Counted from the first letter of the stretch, positions 1 through 12,710 are shown. The stretch is 64,000 nucleotides of DNA from Paroedura picta (GCF_049243985.1 NC_135384.1:13078501-13142500); one strand, 5' to 3'. Numbers and translations are program-made. The notes: generated by a model from the letters alone, not told the origin.

Positions 1-75
1 TATATCATGTAACCCACCTTGAGTCTTTGTAGGAAGGCAGGCTATAAATGTATTTAATTAATTAATGATTTATTG
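1..75 (+). repeat. LINE 3' end with (TTAA)-rich tail, intron 2 of gene A
   Basis: The stretch aacccaccttgagtctttg followed by ggcaggctataaat and an attaattaa tail has the shape of an L2/CR1-superfamily 3' terminus. It is short and cut by the window start. Confidence 0.5.
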
Positions 76-152
76 ATCTCTGACACCACCACCAACCCAG
101 GAGATTCTTTTATTTAGAAATAATTCCATGCTGTATCTTTTATTTCCTTTAG

Positions 153-3100
153 CTCCTCTATGGCTCTGCTCCAGTGATGAACAACAAAAACGAAGCCGTT
201 TTCCTCTACAAGATGTTCCCCAGTTGGACCAATCAGTACATGGCGATGATGAGATTACTACTTTATTTCAGATGGATATGGATTGGGGTGCTCTACGTGG
301 ATAATGAACATGGGCAGCGATTTGTGCACAAAGTGCTTCCTGATTTTTCCAAGCATGGTATCTGCTTTGATTTCATAACACATTTTCCGTCAATCACTTT
401 TTCTAATTCTTTTTCTGAAATGGTTGTACAAAACAATGACTTATCAAAACTTGTTATGGGGAGTACAACCAAAGCAGTGGTGGTATATGGTGAAATTCAA
501 ACCATGATAATTTTGCGATTGTTTCTGAGGCTTGCAGAATTTAAGGAGATACCCATGAGGACAAAAGCCAAAGTCTGGATTCTGACAGCCCAGATGGATT
601 TCATGTCCACTAAAAATCAAAGGACTTGGGATTTAGCCTTCATCCATGGTGCTTTATCCTTTGCTGTTCCCTCCATGGAGGTATCAGGATTTGATCAGTT
701 TCTTCGGGCAAGAGACCCTGCCTCTGAAAAAGGGGATGGCTTCATTGGGGACTTCTGGAAACATGCCTTTGGTTGTACACTCCCCAGTACCACAGAAGCA
801 AGGACCCATGAAGACATCTGTACTGGGAAGGAGAAGCTGGAGAGTCTTCCTGGGTCTGTCTTCGAAATGAGCATGACTGCCCACAGCTACAGCATTTACA
901 TAGCTGCATATGTGTTGGCACATGCATTACATGCTGTACATTCGTCCAAGCTCAAACACAGAGTACAGGCAGATGGAGAGAGAAAAATGCTTTGGAATCA
1001 ACAGCCATGGCAGGTAACGCTTAGATGGCACTTAAATGTAGGGATGTTCACCAGAATTGGAAATCAGACAGTCAGAATTGATGTACAAGATATCCCAGAC
1101 TGCACAAGGCATCCTTGGTTCAAAAGCAGGCATTTTTAGCAATTAAACATCTGTTTCACAACCTTTTAGTGCTTACATTCACTCAACTCCCCCCCCCCAT
1201 TATTCTCACTGTTTCTTTGAAACCAGGACTTTTCAGAAATCTTGTACTTCACTATTTTGCCAGTTCCTCTATAAGTTTCTCTACATTTCTTAATGGATTA
1301 CAAGCCAGTATTCTCAGGTAATGTGTTAAAGTATTTCTTTTTTACAACTCCAGCTCCATGAATATTTGAAAAGCGTCTCATTCAACAATAGTGCTGGGGA
1401 CCCAATTGCCTTTGATGATAATGTGGAGCTGACAGCTGGATTTGATATCATCAACTGGGTCACATTTCCTAATGAGTCCTTTTTGAGAGCCAAAGTTGGA
1501 AGGGTTGACCCCAAAGCTCCCGAAGACAAAATGTTCACCATTCATGAAGACAGAATCATTTGGCCCCACGTGTTTAACCAGGTAGGTTCTCTATGGTTTT
1601 CAGGACATATTGTTTTAGTTTTCCGGTGTTCCATTAATGGTTCCTAGCTCAAAGTCTGGAACAGTTCTGCTTCTGTGTTCTGATAAATTCCATCCATTCT
1701 CATTTTCTCATTTGAAACCATCATACTGCACAATTTTGAACATATGCCACCTTAAACAACGTAGTTATTGTACATAAATATTCCTTTATCTAGGAGTAAG
1801 TTATATTACAAACAGTGGGACTGAATTTCAACTGAAGTCAATAGGATTTGAAAGTCTTGTGTATGGCAAATGCTAACTGAATTGCATTAATTCTTAGAAG
1901 CTAAGCAGAGACAGCCCTGGACAGTCACTGGTTGGGAGACCACCAAAGCTGTCCAGGGTTGCTACAATGAGAGAGGCAATGGCCTGAGAGAGGATTTCCA
2001 TAAATAGTGGCAGCAGTTATGTTTTATTAGGAACTATATAATATGTGGAAATCTGTCTTCTAGTTGAAGGCATTGAAATAGCTCATTGTACATCAAATGA
2101 TCTCCAAAAGAAATGTTATTTCATGACAGTGGAAACCTGCTAATTGCATGCATGTTTGACCAGTGCAATGCAAACTCCTGAAACATATTTCTTAAATGTT
2201 AAAAAAAACCAACAATACCTGACTTCATTTCTGGACAGGTGCAGCCCCTTTCTCTCTGCAATGGCAGATGTCTTTCAGGCTACAGTAAGGAAAGGAAGGA
2301 AGGGAAGCAATTTTGCTGCTATGATTGCCTTTCATGTCCAGAAGGGAAGATTTCATACATGGAAGGTAAGGACTGTATATAATATTCCTTTTTTTCTTCT
2401 CCTAACAACAGTTCTCATAATCAACCATTTTAATTCTGGATCTTTCTGATTGTTAAAGCCTGAGTATATTATTGCTTTTTGAATATTAGGATTTTGGGGG
2501 AAAATAATTCAAGATGATTTAGAAAACTAGAGCTGGAGGGAAAGTTTTGTTTTCATTTAAGAAATCAGAACAATAGCCAAGAGACCTGGTTTCCATTCTC
2601 TTTCCAGTGGTGGCTGGTAAACAGGGTGTTACAATCTGTGGTGTTGAAGGAGAAAGAGAAAGAGAAAGAGAAAGAGAAAGAGAAAGAGAAGAAGAAGAAG
2701 AAGAAGAAGAAGAAGAAGAAGAAGAAGAAGAAGAATTGATTCTTATATGCTGCTTTTCTTTACCCAAAGGAGTCTAAAAAGGGGCTTCCATTCACCTTCC
2801 CTTTCCTCTCGCCACAACAGGCACTCTTTTATTGAGGGAGGTGAGGCTGAGGGAGCCCTGATATTACTGCTTGCTCAGAACAGTTCTATCAGTGCTGAGG
2901 TGAGCCCAAGGTCACCCAGCTGGTTGCACGTGGGGGAGTGCGGAATCAAACCTGACTCACCAGATTAGAAGCCCGCACTCCTAACCACTATACCATGCTG
3001 GCTTTCTCTGGTGTGGTTTTGTACGCTATATGTCTACTAGAACAGATGACTGGATGGTAATGAATACAATTATGAGATCCTCGGATAAGAGGTAAGCATT

Positions 3101-5072
3101 ACTTATTTCTAATTTATGAAACTTAAAGACATTTTCAGTGATAAGGTTTAGTTGATCCAGGAGGAAGCCTTATATGAACTGTGCTGTTCCTGTATCATTC
3201 ATTACCTTGACTTAAAAAAAAGCCATCATTGCATGCTACACATTCAGTGTTGTGATTTCCATTTTGCAGCCCTATGTAATCCATAGGAAAATATGTACAG
3301 GCCACTGTAAAAATATTATACATGTATCTATGATACAGTTATACATTCAGCTAATCCGAGCTGAAAAAAATATATGAAAATCACCTTAACTTTTATTTCA
3401 GGCAGATATATTTCAGGTGGATATATAAGCTTATGGCAACCAAAATAGCTGAACTCCAAAATTCCCAAAATACTTGGGATATTGGGAGTTCACAGGACAA
3501 TGGAGAATATGTTCTAAAGTTTCTACCTTCCTTGGACCACAGAGACTTAGCCTGTCTTCCTTGTTGGTCTTGCTGCTTCTGCTGGTATCCCATTTTCAAA
3601 ACAGAGTGTGGGGGAAAGTCCAAGCATGCCAACTTGGTCCAAACAGTCTTTATCTATGGGGATTGATAACTATGTTGAAGGATCCGTCCTTGTGGAATGA
3701 AACTAAGCTTGTCAAAGGTTAACGGAGAGAAGACACACTCTAGCTTCCACATTTAGCATGCCTGGCAGCAAACACAAATTTGCATTTGAGTCACAATGAC
3801 CATTTATGCACTGGAGGTTTCATGCCGGGCTGCAGGCTGCAGTTTTAGTTGAGGCAGGTTACCCCACCTCTTCCTGCACCCACACAAGGAAGCATTTGGC
3901 CCGGTGTGCCTCATCTGCTCTCGAGTTGTGCTCCTGCATGGGAGCTGGGGTAGTGTAGTGAAGTTCCCAGTGCATAAATGGTCAATGGGGTACCTGAAAG
4001 GCTGATGATAAAGCAGGGTGCTGGTGCTCCTGTTGGGGTTTCATACAGAAGTTCAACCAATGTCTTAGTGTGACATAATTTGAGTGCATTTGGAATATAT
4101 TCACCACCTTTGGTCAGTGTTTTTTGCATGCTCTTAATGTATGCCCACATTTCTTTTTCAGATGCCAATTACTGTTTTCAGTGCCCAGAAGATCGGTATC
4201 CAAACACAAATCATAACTTATGCCTGGAAAAACGTATAAGTTTCTTGTCTTATGAGGAACCTTTAGGGATCAGTTTGGCCAGTTCTGCACTTTGCTTCTC
4301 TTTTATGACAGCTTTGGTACTTGGGATCTTCATTAAGAACCGGGATACTCCAATAGTCAAAGCCAACAACCGGAATCTCTCCTACATTCTCCTCATCTCC
4401 CTCCTGCTCTGCTTCCTTTGTGTTTTGCTTTTCATCGGTCGACCTAAGAAGCTGTCGTGTCTCCTTCAACAACCTGTTTTTGGCATCATCTTCTCAGTGG
4501 CTGTTTCGTGTGTGTTGGCCAAGACCGTCATTGTGGTGCTAGCCTTCATCGCGACCAAACCAGGCTCCGGGATGAGAAACTGGGTGGGAAAACAATTGGG
4601 TAGCTCCATTGTTCTGTCTTGTTCCTTTATTCAAACCACTATTTGTACAGTGTGGTTAATCACTTCTCCTCCATTCCCAGACTTTGACATGCACTCAGTG
4701 TCTGAAGAAGTTATTCTAAAATGTAATGAAGGGTCTGTCATGATGTTCTACTGTGTCTTGATTTACATGGGAACCCTCGCCATTGTGAGCTTCACTGTGG
4801 CTTTCTTAGGCAGGAAGTTACCGGATAGTTTCAATGAAGCCAAGTTCATCACCTTCAGCATGCTGGTCTTTTGTAGTGTTTGGTTGACCTTTTTCTTAAC
4901 CTATCTGAGCACCAAAGGAAAATACATGTTGGCCGTGGAGGTTTTCTCTATCTTAGCTTCCAGTGCTGGGTTGCTGGGCTGCATATTTTTCCCTAAATTA
5001 TATATTATTGTTGTTAGGCCAGAACTGAACATCAAGGGTCAAATTACAAGAAGACTTGATGAAAGACTTTAA
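153..5072 (+). CDS. V2R gene A, exons 3-6 (5' part outside window)
   Basis: Type-2 vomeronasal receptor, a class C GPCR expected in the membrane of vomeronasal sensory neurons. Exons 3 (153-1013), 4 (1354-1581), 5 (2239-2365) and 6 (4162-5072) are visible, each bounded by AG and GT, with phases 0,0,1 between them. Exons 1-2 must lie upstream of the window. Exon 3 starts [15 protein letters not shown] and ends PWQ; exons 3-4 form most of the Venus-flytrap ligand domain. Exon 5 ([13 protein letters not shown]...FCCYDC) and the start of exon 6 ([13 protein letters not shown]) supply the nine-cysteine domain. Exon 6 then codes seven TM helices with the family motif [16 protein letters not shown] before TM6. 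All four exons are open and the stop is at 5070-5072 (tail RRLDERL). Oddity: TM6 reads TFFLTYLS where the other five-prime-complete copies read TFVPTYLS, so the usual proline is lost. Whether the missing exons are intact cannot be seen. Confidence 0.93.
1888..2030 (+). repeat. 5S rRNA-derived SINE relic, intron 4 of gene A
   Basis: Contains agaagctaagcagagacagc and ggttgggagaccacc, decayed forms of the 5S rRNA internal promoter region (agctaagcagggt...ggatgggagacc), followed by gaggcaatggc. It is an old SINE, not a 5S gene. Matching copies lie in intron 4 of D, E and F. Confidence 0.7.
2649..2736. repeat. Microsatellite (GAAAGA)n then (GAA)n, intron 4-5 region of gene A
   Basis: Pure hexanucleotide repeats run into about sixteen GAA units. 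The GAA part is the expanded poly-(CTT) tail of the adjoining reverse-strand SINE. Confidence 0.9.
2737..3003 (-). mobile_element. tRNA-derived SINE, (CTT)n-tail type, intron 5 of gene A
   Basis: Read on the reverse strand it starts agccagcatggtatagtggt (tRNA A-box-like), has a B-box-like ggtttgattccgc region, then the body ending ataagaatcaattc and a (CTT)n tail. The same family recurs at 28688, 29829, 35684, 38937, 46142, 53724, 61398 and 62214. Confidence 0.85.
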
Positions 5073-5248
5073 AAGTCCACAACAGATTTAAATCTGGAGT
5101 CACTGAATGAAAATGGAAATAGATTAAAAGTAACACAGATACCTTAAAACTTTGCTGGAATTAGATGTGTGATTTCTACTTTGACATTTATGTCCTCAAT
5201 AATGTATGAGCAATGAGGCATGATAGATAAAGGGCAGAAGAAACGCAG

Positions 5249-5655
5249 TGTGGTGCTACCCTGAATCCCGCTCCGGATGAAGAGAGAGGAATCAGGCAGA
5301 GATTGGCGAGTAGAGTTTGTGATAAAGGAACTTCCAGGTCCAAGCAGAGTATGGATCCAAAAGAAGTACTTTATTGAACAGTACTTTATTGAACCAAAAA
5401 GAGACAAAGGGATATTAAACATTGGGGTGTACTTATAGGGGTGACCAAGGATGGGAGGGGGGGACGAGTGCATGAAAACGCGGGAAGTTATATTTGCAAA
5501 AGTTACAAAGATTCCCAGGCCAGCCAGATGGCACCGCTTCTGATCTAAACTTAAGGCCTGTTGAGACTCCAGCAAGGTCATTTGAAATGGGATAGATAAG
5601 GAACTCCCTGCTGGGAGCAGCTGTGTTATGCAAAGGCAGACAGGAACCAACTCAA
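5249..5655 (-). mobile_element. Possible solo LTR fossil
   Basis: On the reverse strand the segment has a TATAAG-type box, two closely spaced caataaagtact poly(A)-signal-like units and a downstream part resembling R-U5, and it begins TG and ends CA. No internal genes accompany it and no clear target duplication was found, so family and age are uncertain. It lies in the spacer between genes A and B and abuts a CR1 end. Confidence 0.35.
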
Positions 5656-5920
5656 GGATTTATGACAGGCTTCCTCGGGAGGTGGTGGGTTCTCCATCTT
5701 TGGAAATTTTTAAACAGAGGCTAGATAGCCATCTGACGGAAAGGCTGATTCTGTGAAGGCAAAGGGGTGGCAGGTTACAGGTTACAGTAGATGAGCGATT
5801 GGGATGTGAGTGTCCTGCATAGTGCAGGGGGTTGGACTAGATGACCCATGAGCTCCCTTCCAACTCTATTATTCTATGATTTTATGATTCTATGAACTAT
5901 TATTCTATGATTTTATGATT
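5656..5920 (+). mobile_element. CR1-type LINE 3' end, spacer A-B
   Basis: Contains ggcttcctcgggaggtggtg, ggggttggactagatgaccc and ends in ATTCTATG-like octamers (attctatgattttatgatt), the typical CR1 3' terminus. Only the 3' end is present. Confidence 0.85.
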
Positions 5921-6051
5921 AACACACACAAAACCTCCCTCTGGTTAGCTGACAACCCTAGAAACAGGCAAAGTTTGTAATGCAGGAGGTTCAATGATAT
6001 CTCTGGAAATCTTCTTGTCAATGTCTTGTTTTCCTGATTGATTTTTTCAAG

Positions 6052-6240
6052 GTTGTTCAGTGGTTACAAGTCTGTGTCCCATAGAAGCAGCTCAGGCAAC
6101 ATGTCTGCTAAAATGTAGTCAACATATTGTCATCTGCAAAGTTTCAGAAAATCTATCAAGCCAGTAGGTCAATTACCACCCCTGTAATCAGCAACCTCAT
6201 CATCATCATTTTTATTTTTCTCTCTCCATCCCTTGGGAGT
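6052..6240 (+). promoter_or_regulatory. Conserved upstream block of V2R gene B
   Basis: A block about 210-400 bp before the start codon, nearly identical to the one upstream of gene C and clearly alignable to those of D, E and F. Shared words include gtcaacatattgtc, aaagtttcagaaaatcta and ccctgtaatcagcaa, followed by a pyrimidine-rich stretch ending ccatcccttggga. Conservation outside the coding sequence in all five visible copies makes it the best candidate for promoter or 5'-UTR. No clear TATA box was recognised. Confidence 0.45.
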
Positions 6241-7912
6241 TCTAGTGATTACAGGAAGGAAATGGTATTACTGTTCCCTCAGCCATCCATAGCTGGAAAG
6301 GGAGACAGGGAAGGAGCTGTCTGTTCAGATCTATTTATGCTGTACCATCTGTTGAGTGTGCCATTTGTCTGTTCTTGTGTTATTAAGGAATCGTTGAAAG
6401 ATAACACAAGAACAGATGAATTGGTTTCTATAGGAAAGATTTTGATGGACAATGGTACTATTAGTCACTTCTGTGTTAGTGTTGCTGGTGCAGGTAGTGT
6501 GCAAATCTCCATCTTTTCCATGCCCCATCAGTCACCCATTTCCTATTGTTCACAAGTATTATCAATCAGGAGACCAGCTCATTGCTGGGATTCTTTCTAA
6601 TGTGTTTAGGTTTTCTGATACTTTCACCTTTGAAGCACGACCTGATCTCAGTTCCTCTGATTCACTTGTGTAAGAAGTATTTTTTCATAGTAGTGCTTTA
6701 TGATGTTATTTTTATTGTATATTATATTGATGGTGTTCCTTCCCCCTCCCAATGAAACTTTGCCTTAAATGACATGGGCTCTATTAGAAAATGAATGAGA
6801 TCTCCTGAGTTTTATTGCTGACATGAAAAAACAAAAACAAAACAAGCCTTTGTAGGTTTGGGGGTTGAATCTTAAATTCTGATGTGGATTTATTGGTGGA
6901 ATCCTGTTTCTAATTCAAGCTGTAAAACAAACTTTCAGATTAAGGTCCTTTATTATTTGAACAGGAAGAGGGGCCTTGGTTGAGTGATACATATAACATC
7001 TGAGTGATATGAAAAAGTCTCCTGGTTTGATCCCAGGCGTATTCAGTTAAAATATCTGAGATATATGAAAGACATCTGTCTATGATCTTGAAGCCCTTCT
7101 ACCTATCTGAGTTGAAAATACTTTGGTGGCCAAAAGGTCTGATTACATACATGTACCTCTGTCTGAAATGTATATAGGGGACATAAGAGATGACAGCTCT
7201 TTGGAAGGATCTTGAAATAGACATTTGTAGGTCTTTGTGAATATATTGCCTGTCCATACATCTCCAAAGGAAGAAGTCCCATAATCATTCCATTGCTGTA
7301 ACTGCCATTTGTAGAAATCAGTAGTTCCAGAAGTGGGAACCCTCATAGTTGCCAGACTTCAGGGCTATGGAATTTGTTTTCAGTTTGTTTTGTTAAGTGA
7401 TGTTGCACTGAAATGCATTAAATATCATCTTTGGAAGTAAACTTGCTGTGATGCTCCATGTCTCACCTCTTGCAGAGTATTCATTCAGCTTTACCAGAAC
7501 ATCCTGGCTTTGGTGTTTGCTGTCAAGGAGATCAATGAAAATCCTCACCTCTTACCTAATGTCACTCTGGGTATCGATGCCTATACTAACTATATTAGCC
7601 AAAGCTCTACTTATCATGCTGCAATGGAACTTCTCTCCACTAAGGGAAGGTTCATTCCAAACTACAAGTGTGATCACCAGAGCAACTTAGTCACAGTTTT
7701 TGGGGGACCAAAGTCAAATTTCTGCCTCTACATGGCTGACGTTCTGTGTATTTACAAGATTCCACAGGTAAAATGGCCTCCATTGTTATCAGGAGTGATT
7801 TCACCTTAAAGTTTTCTCAAATTCTGATTAACTCATTGCAGTTAGACCTTTAGGATGGATAGTGTTGTTAGTTAATAGAAATTATGCAATTCCTTTAACA
7901 CTGAGCTGCATG

Positions 7913-8090
7913 ACCCAGGATAGTCACATCATGGAAGTTAAGAAAATTTGGAGATCACCAAGAAATTCCAAGGCCACTAGAAAGAGGCAGGCTATGGCAA
8001 GCCCCCTCTGTTTGTCTCTTGCCTTGGAAATTCCGTGAGGGGTCCCCTTTAGTTGGCTACAGCTTGTTGGAAATTTTCACCGCCAGTAGC
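7913..8090 (+). repeat. 5S-type SINE relic, intron 2 of gene B
   Basis: Decayed copy with gatagtcacatcatggaag, ggccactagaaagaggcag, tgtctcttgccttg and agttggctacagcttg. Matching copies occur at the same intron position in genes C (20571) and D (32944), so the insertion predates those duplications. Confidence 0.65.
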
Positions 8091-10164
8091 AGCAGCAGAT
8101 CTTGATTTATTTCCGAGATCAGACAAGATTGGCCGTGTTCAGGATGGTATATTTATATGCAGAACTTTGTGATAAACTTAATGCTTCAGTTGTCATGTTT
8201 CTCTTTCTTATTTGAAAAAAAAAAGAATTGGGGAGAAAAGAGAGAAAATCCAAGACTGAAAGTTCCAGATTCAGAAGAGCTGGCATTGGGGTTCTCAGAT
8301 AAAATTATTCCTGGTTTAATGCAATGTAACAAGCTGTTTGGAACTTAACAGTGTTTCTGAGTATGTGTCTACCATTTAGTTTAATAGAGCACAGATTTGA
8401 GTGGACCACAACATTTTGTCTAAGAGTGTTTCTAAAGATTCATTTCTTGCAAATTTAGTCCATAGTGTTTTCATTATCCCCTGCTTTGCGCCAGACAAAG
8501 CCTTTTACTGAAATTGAATTCAGTGTAAACTTTATGATCAACAAAATTTTACTCAAGCTGTAAGCTTTCAAACTGTTTATAAAGGTGTCACCAGTTCCAA
8601 AGATTGTTCTACTCTATGAGACCAACACGGCTACCCGCCAGAATCTATTTTCCACTGAGAGTCCTGCCAACTAGATGCATATTCTAGAAACTTGTTCAGT
8701 GTCCAGATAGGATTATGATCACATTATCAACATACGTTTAAATTCCTTGGGAAAAAATTCTATTTTTTGTAACTTCCCAGTTTGAACCGGAGGTATGTCT
8801 CTCCCAACATTACCATGACATGGATTGCTGTAAAATATGAAAATATCCAAACACCTAAAATTTTATTTACATGCTAAGTTCCATTAATCACAATTATTAA
8901 AATATGAAGGTTTGCAGGCAAAAGATACATTCTGGATATTGATAGGAAGCATGGCAATCTGCTGGGTATATCATATATTCCTGATACAATTATCAACCCA
9001 GGGAATTCTTTTATTTAGAAATAGCTCTATGCTGTCTCCTTTATATCCTTTAGCTACTTTATGGCTCTGCTCCAGTGATGAACAACAAAAACGAAGCCGT
9101 TTTCCTCTACAAGATGTTCCCCAGTTGGACCAATCAGTACATGGCAATGTTGAGACTACTGCTTCATTTCAGATGGATATGGATAGGGGTGCTCTATGTG
9201 GATAATGAACACGGGCAGCGATTTGTGCATAAAGTGCTTCCTTTTTTTCTGAGAATGGTATCTGCTTTGATTTCATAACACATTTTCCATTAGTCACTTT
9301 TTCTAATTCTTTTTCTGAAATGGTTTTAGAAGAGAATGAATTACCGATACTTGTTATGGGGAGCACAGCGAAAGCAGTGGTGGTATATGGTGAAATTCAA
9401 ACCATAATAATTTTGCGATTCTTACTGAAGTGTGCAGAATTTAAAGAGATACCCATGAGGACAAAAGCCAAAGTCTGGATTCTGACAGCCCAGATGGATT
9501 TCATGTCCACTAAAATTCAAAGGAATTGGGATTTAGACTTCATCCATGGTGCTTTATCCTTTGCTGTTCCTTCCAGAGAGGTGTCAGGATTTGATCAGTT
9601 TCTTCGGTCTAGAAACCTTGCCTCTGAAAAAGAGGATGGCTTCATTGGGGACTTTTGGAAACAGGCTTTTGACTGTTTACTCCCCAGTACCACAGAAGCC
9701 ACAAGTGATGAAGAAATCTGTACTGGGGAGGAAAAGCTGGAGAGTCTTCCTGGGTCAGTCTTTGAAATGAGCATGACTGCGCACAGCTACAGCATCTACA
9801 CAGCTGTCTATGTGGTGGCACATGCCTTACATGCCATGCATTCATCCATGGTCAGAAACACAGCACGAGCAAATAAAGGGAGAAAAATGCTTTTGAATCA
9901 ACATCCATGGCAGGTAATGCCTAGAAGGCACTTAAATGTAGGAAAATTCAGCAAAACTAGAGATCAGAAATCTATTGGGCCTCGATCAGAACTCCCCATC
10001 AAAGATGTCCAGAGAATAACATCTGGGGATGTGCTGGAATTTATCAGTTGATGGGACACCTGTCAACTATAAGTGTTTTAATATTCTATATTGGAAACCG
10101 TTATTTTAATGAAAAAAAATTCAATTCACATCTTTTTTGTGTACTTGTATTTTTTGATTATGAT

Positions 10165-10232
10165 GTTCACCACCCTGAGCGGTCAAAATACAGGTGGTCG
10201 GTATATAAATTCAGTATTTAATAACAATAATA
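10165..10232 (+). repeat. LINE 3' end with (AAT)n tail, intron 3 of gene B
   Basis: The word caccaccctgagcggtcaaa, then gtcggtatataaattcagt and an ataacaataataac tail look like an L2/L1-type 3' end. The orthologous copy is in gene C intron 3 near 23083-23150. Confidence 0.55.
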
Positions 10233-10851
10233 ACATTGATGGAACCTAGACTGTAAAATGTACCCTTAGCTCCTAAATCAATTTTTAGCAATTAAATATT
10301 TGTTTCACAATCATTCAGTTTTTACATTCACTCAACTCTCCCCTACCAATCATTCTCCTTGTACTTCCAGCATATGGCAGTCACTTGGTAATTTTCACTA
10401 CTGTTCTTACCGCAGTACAAGACTGCATTCTCAAGTATTACGTGTTAAAATAGTTCTTTTTTACAACTCTAGCTCCATGAATTTTTGAAAAGGGTCTCAT
10501 TCAACAATACTGCTGGGGACCCAATTGCCTTTGATGAAAATGTGGAGATAACAACTGGATTTGATATCATAAATTGGGTCACCTTTCCTAACGAGTCCTT
10601 TTTTAGAGTTAAAGTTGGAAGGATTGACCCCAAAGCTCCAGAAGACAAAATGTTCACCATTCATGAAGACAGAATCATTTGGCCCCTCATGTTTAACCAG
10701 GTAGGTTTTCTTTGGTTTTCAGAGCTGATTGTTTTAGTTTCCTGGAGTTCCTTTAGTGGTTCCTAGTTCAAACTCTGGAAAAGTTCAACCTCTGTGGTCA
10801 GATAAATTCTATCCAATCCCATTATTATCTATAAGGAGTCATTCTCTCTCT

Positions 10852-10852
10852 A

Positions 10853-10950
<98 letters not shown>
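10852..10950. repeat. Microsatellite (ATCT)n, intron 4 of gene B
   Basis: About 24 uninterrupted TATC units. It adjoins gctcagggcagtttacagag, the 3' terminus of a reverse-strand L2-like LINE (10951 to about 11160), so it began as that element's tetranucleotide tail. Gene C lacks it. Confidence 0.9.
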
Positions 10951-11160
10951 ACACCAGCCCCTTGCAGCTCAGGGCAGTTTACAGAGACCTTGGAAATCAT
11001 AATATAGGTATAACATTGTTCAATAATAAAATCAGATAGTTACAACAGTAGTAAGAGTAAAGACAGTAACATCTAGTGATAACGGTATATTTTAATAAAA
11101 ATATAACAGTAATATTAACAGGTAACTGAGTTGCATAATTTGGTCAGTCTAGGATTGGCC
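10951..11160 (-). mobile_element. L2-like LINE 3' fragment, intron 4 of gene B
   Basis: Starts gctcagggcagtttacagag, the same 3' terminal word as the LINE in gene E (gctcagggcggtttacatta). The inner boundary is not clear. Confidence 0.5.
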
Positions 11161-11483
11161 TTTTGTTTGCTTAATGGCCACATCTGTATGGAAGAAGAAG
11201 CATCCTGCAGGGACACTGTAGGCTAGGGAAGGGGCTGGCTGTGAAGGCCCAGCTCATCTGATTACGCACAGGGTTGGCCCAACCCAGCCCTTGCCAGCGC
11301 CCACTGTGCTCCCTGAGCCGCAGAAGAATCCACGTTCCTTTAACGTGGGTCTTCCAATGGCCTGGGTCAGGCCAGGCCTCAAATGGCAGTAATGTCGGGC
11401 ATAATCAGGGATTTTCCCCAAAGCCCTGTCGCTGCCACATCAGGCCTTCTGGCCCATGCATAATTGTTCAGAGAGAGGCAATA

Positions 11484-11876
11484 TTAAATTATACTTGGAC
11501 ATCTAATTCAGCCTGGAGAGGAGGAGGTTGAGTGAAGACAATTGTTGTCTTTAAGTATTTGAAAGGTTGTCCCTTAGAGGAGGACAGGGAAAGTTTCCAG
11601 TTGACACTAGAAAATAAGACCCACAGTAACAGGTATAAACTACATGTAGAACAATAACAGCTAGATATCAGGACAAATTTTTTCACAATCAGAGTAGTAC
11701 AACAATGGAATTGACTGCGTAATGTGGTGGTAAGCTCCTCCTCACTGGCAGTCTTCAAGCAGTGGCTGGACAGATACTTAATATGAATGCTTTAGGCTGA
11801 TCCATCCTTGAGAGGGGGCTGGACTAGATGGCCTATATGGCTCCCTCCAACAATATCATTCTATGATTCTATAAAG
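11484..11876 (+). mobile_element. CR1-type LINE 3' end, intron 4 of gene B
   Basis: Contains tggaattgactgc, cactggcagtcttcaagcag, tggctggacagatac, gggctggactagatggccta and ends attctatgattctata. The right half matches the copy in gene C intron 4 (23950-24122), so the insertion is older than the B/C split. Confidence 0.8.
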
Positions 11877-12710
11877 AAATATGTCCTCTTGTATCCCATT
11901 GTGTAACAAATGGTTTCTAAAAGAGATGTTATGCCATGCCAGGGGAAACCTGCTAATTATACATGCATGATCGACACGTGCAATGCAAACTCCTGAAACA
12001 TATTTCTTGAAATATATTTCCTGAAACAACAACAACCCCCTTCATTTCTGGACAGGTGCAGCCCCTTTCTCTATGCAATGACAGATGTCATTCAGGCTAC
12101 AGTAAGAATAGGAAGGAAGGGAAGCCATTTTGCTGCTATGATTGCCGTTCATGTCCAGAAGGGAAGATTTCAATACTGGAGGGTAAGGACTGGATGCCAT
12201 ATTCCTTTTTTCTTTTCCTAACAACTATTTTGATGATCAACCATTTTAATGTTGGCTCTTTCTGATAGTTAAAGCTTGCTTTTTAATTCTAGTGTTTTTA
12301 TTTAACTACAAGGTGACTTAGAAAACCACAGTTGTAGGATCAATTTAGTTATCTTTCAAGAAAACAGTACATTAGCCATGAAACCTTATTTCCATTTTGT
12401 ATCTAGTGGTGGGGGTTGTGTTAAAACCACTGGTGTAGATACAGTTTTCTGTGCTATATGTGCTCTTGAACAGATGACTAAAAGGAAATGAATAATGTTA
12501 CTTGGATAGGAAGTAAGTGTTATTAACTTTTGGTTTTTGAAACTGAAAAATGTTTTCAGTGATGAGCTTTAGTTGACCAAGGACAGGAGACTTATATGAA
12601 CTGTGCTGTTCCTGTATCATTCATTAACATGGCTTTTAAAAAGTACATAATTGTAGAATTGCAGTGTTGAGATGAAGCAGGCTTATTTACTCCACAGTAA
12701 TATATGGTAT

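Noticed and set aside
2519-2767. Ser/Leu-repeat frame on the reverse strand
   Set aside because: It is a translation of the (GAAAGA)n/(GAA)n microsatellite.
4162-5072. Calcium-sensing or taste (T1R) receptor
   Set aside because: The six-exon plan, the SLCNDxC...FCCYDC exon, the [18 protein letters not shown] exon and the tandem array fit V2R better.
5144-5650. 168-codon open frame on the reverse strand after gene A
   Set aside because: It crosses the LTR-like segment and flank, has no recognisable domain, and looks open by chance.
9914-10051. Open frame continuing past exon 3 of gene B (and likewise after 22831 in gene C)
   Set aside because: Every copy has a GT donor at PWQ and a matching exon 4, so this is intron read-through.
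10852-10950. CRISPR-like or satellite array
   Set aside because: Uniform four-base units without spacers; a plain microsatellite.
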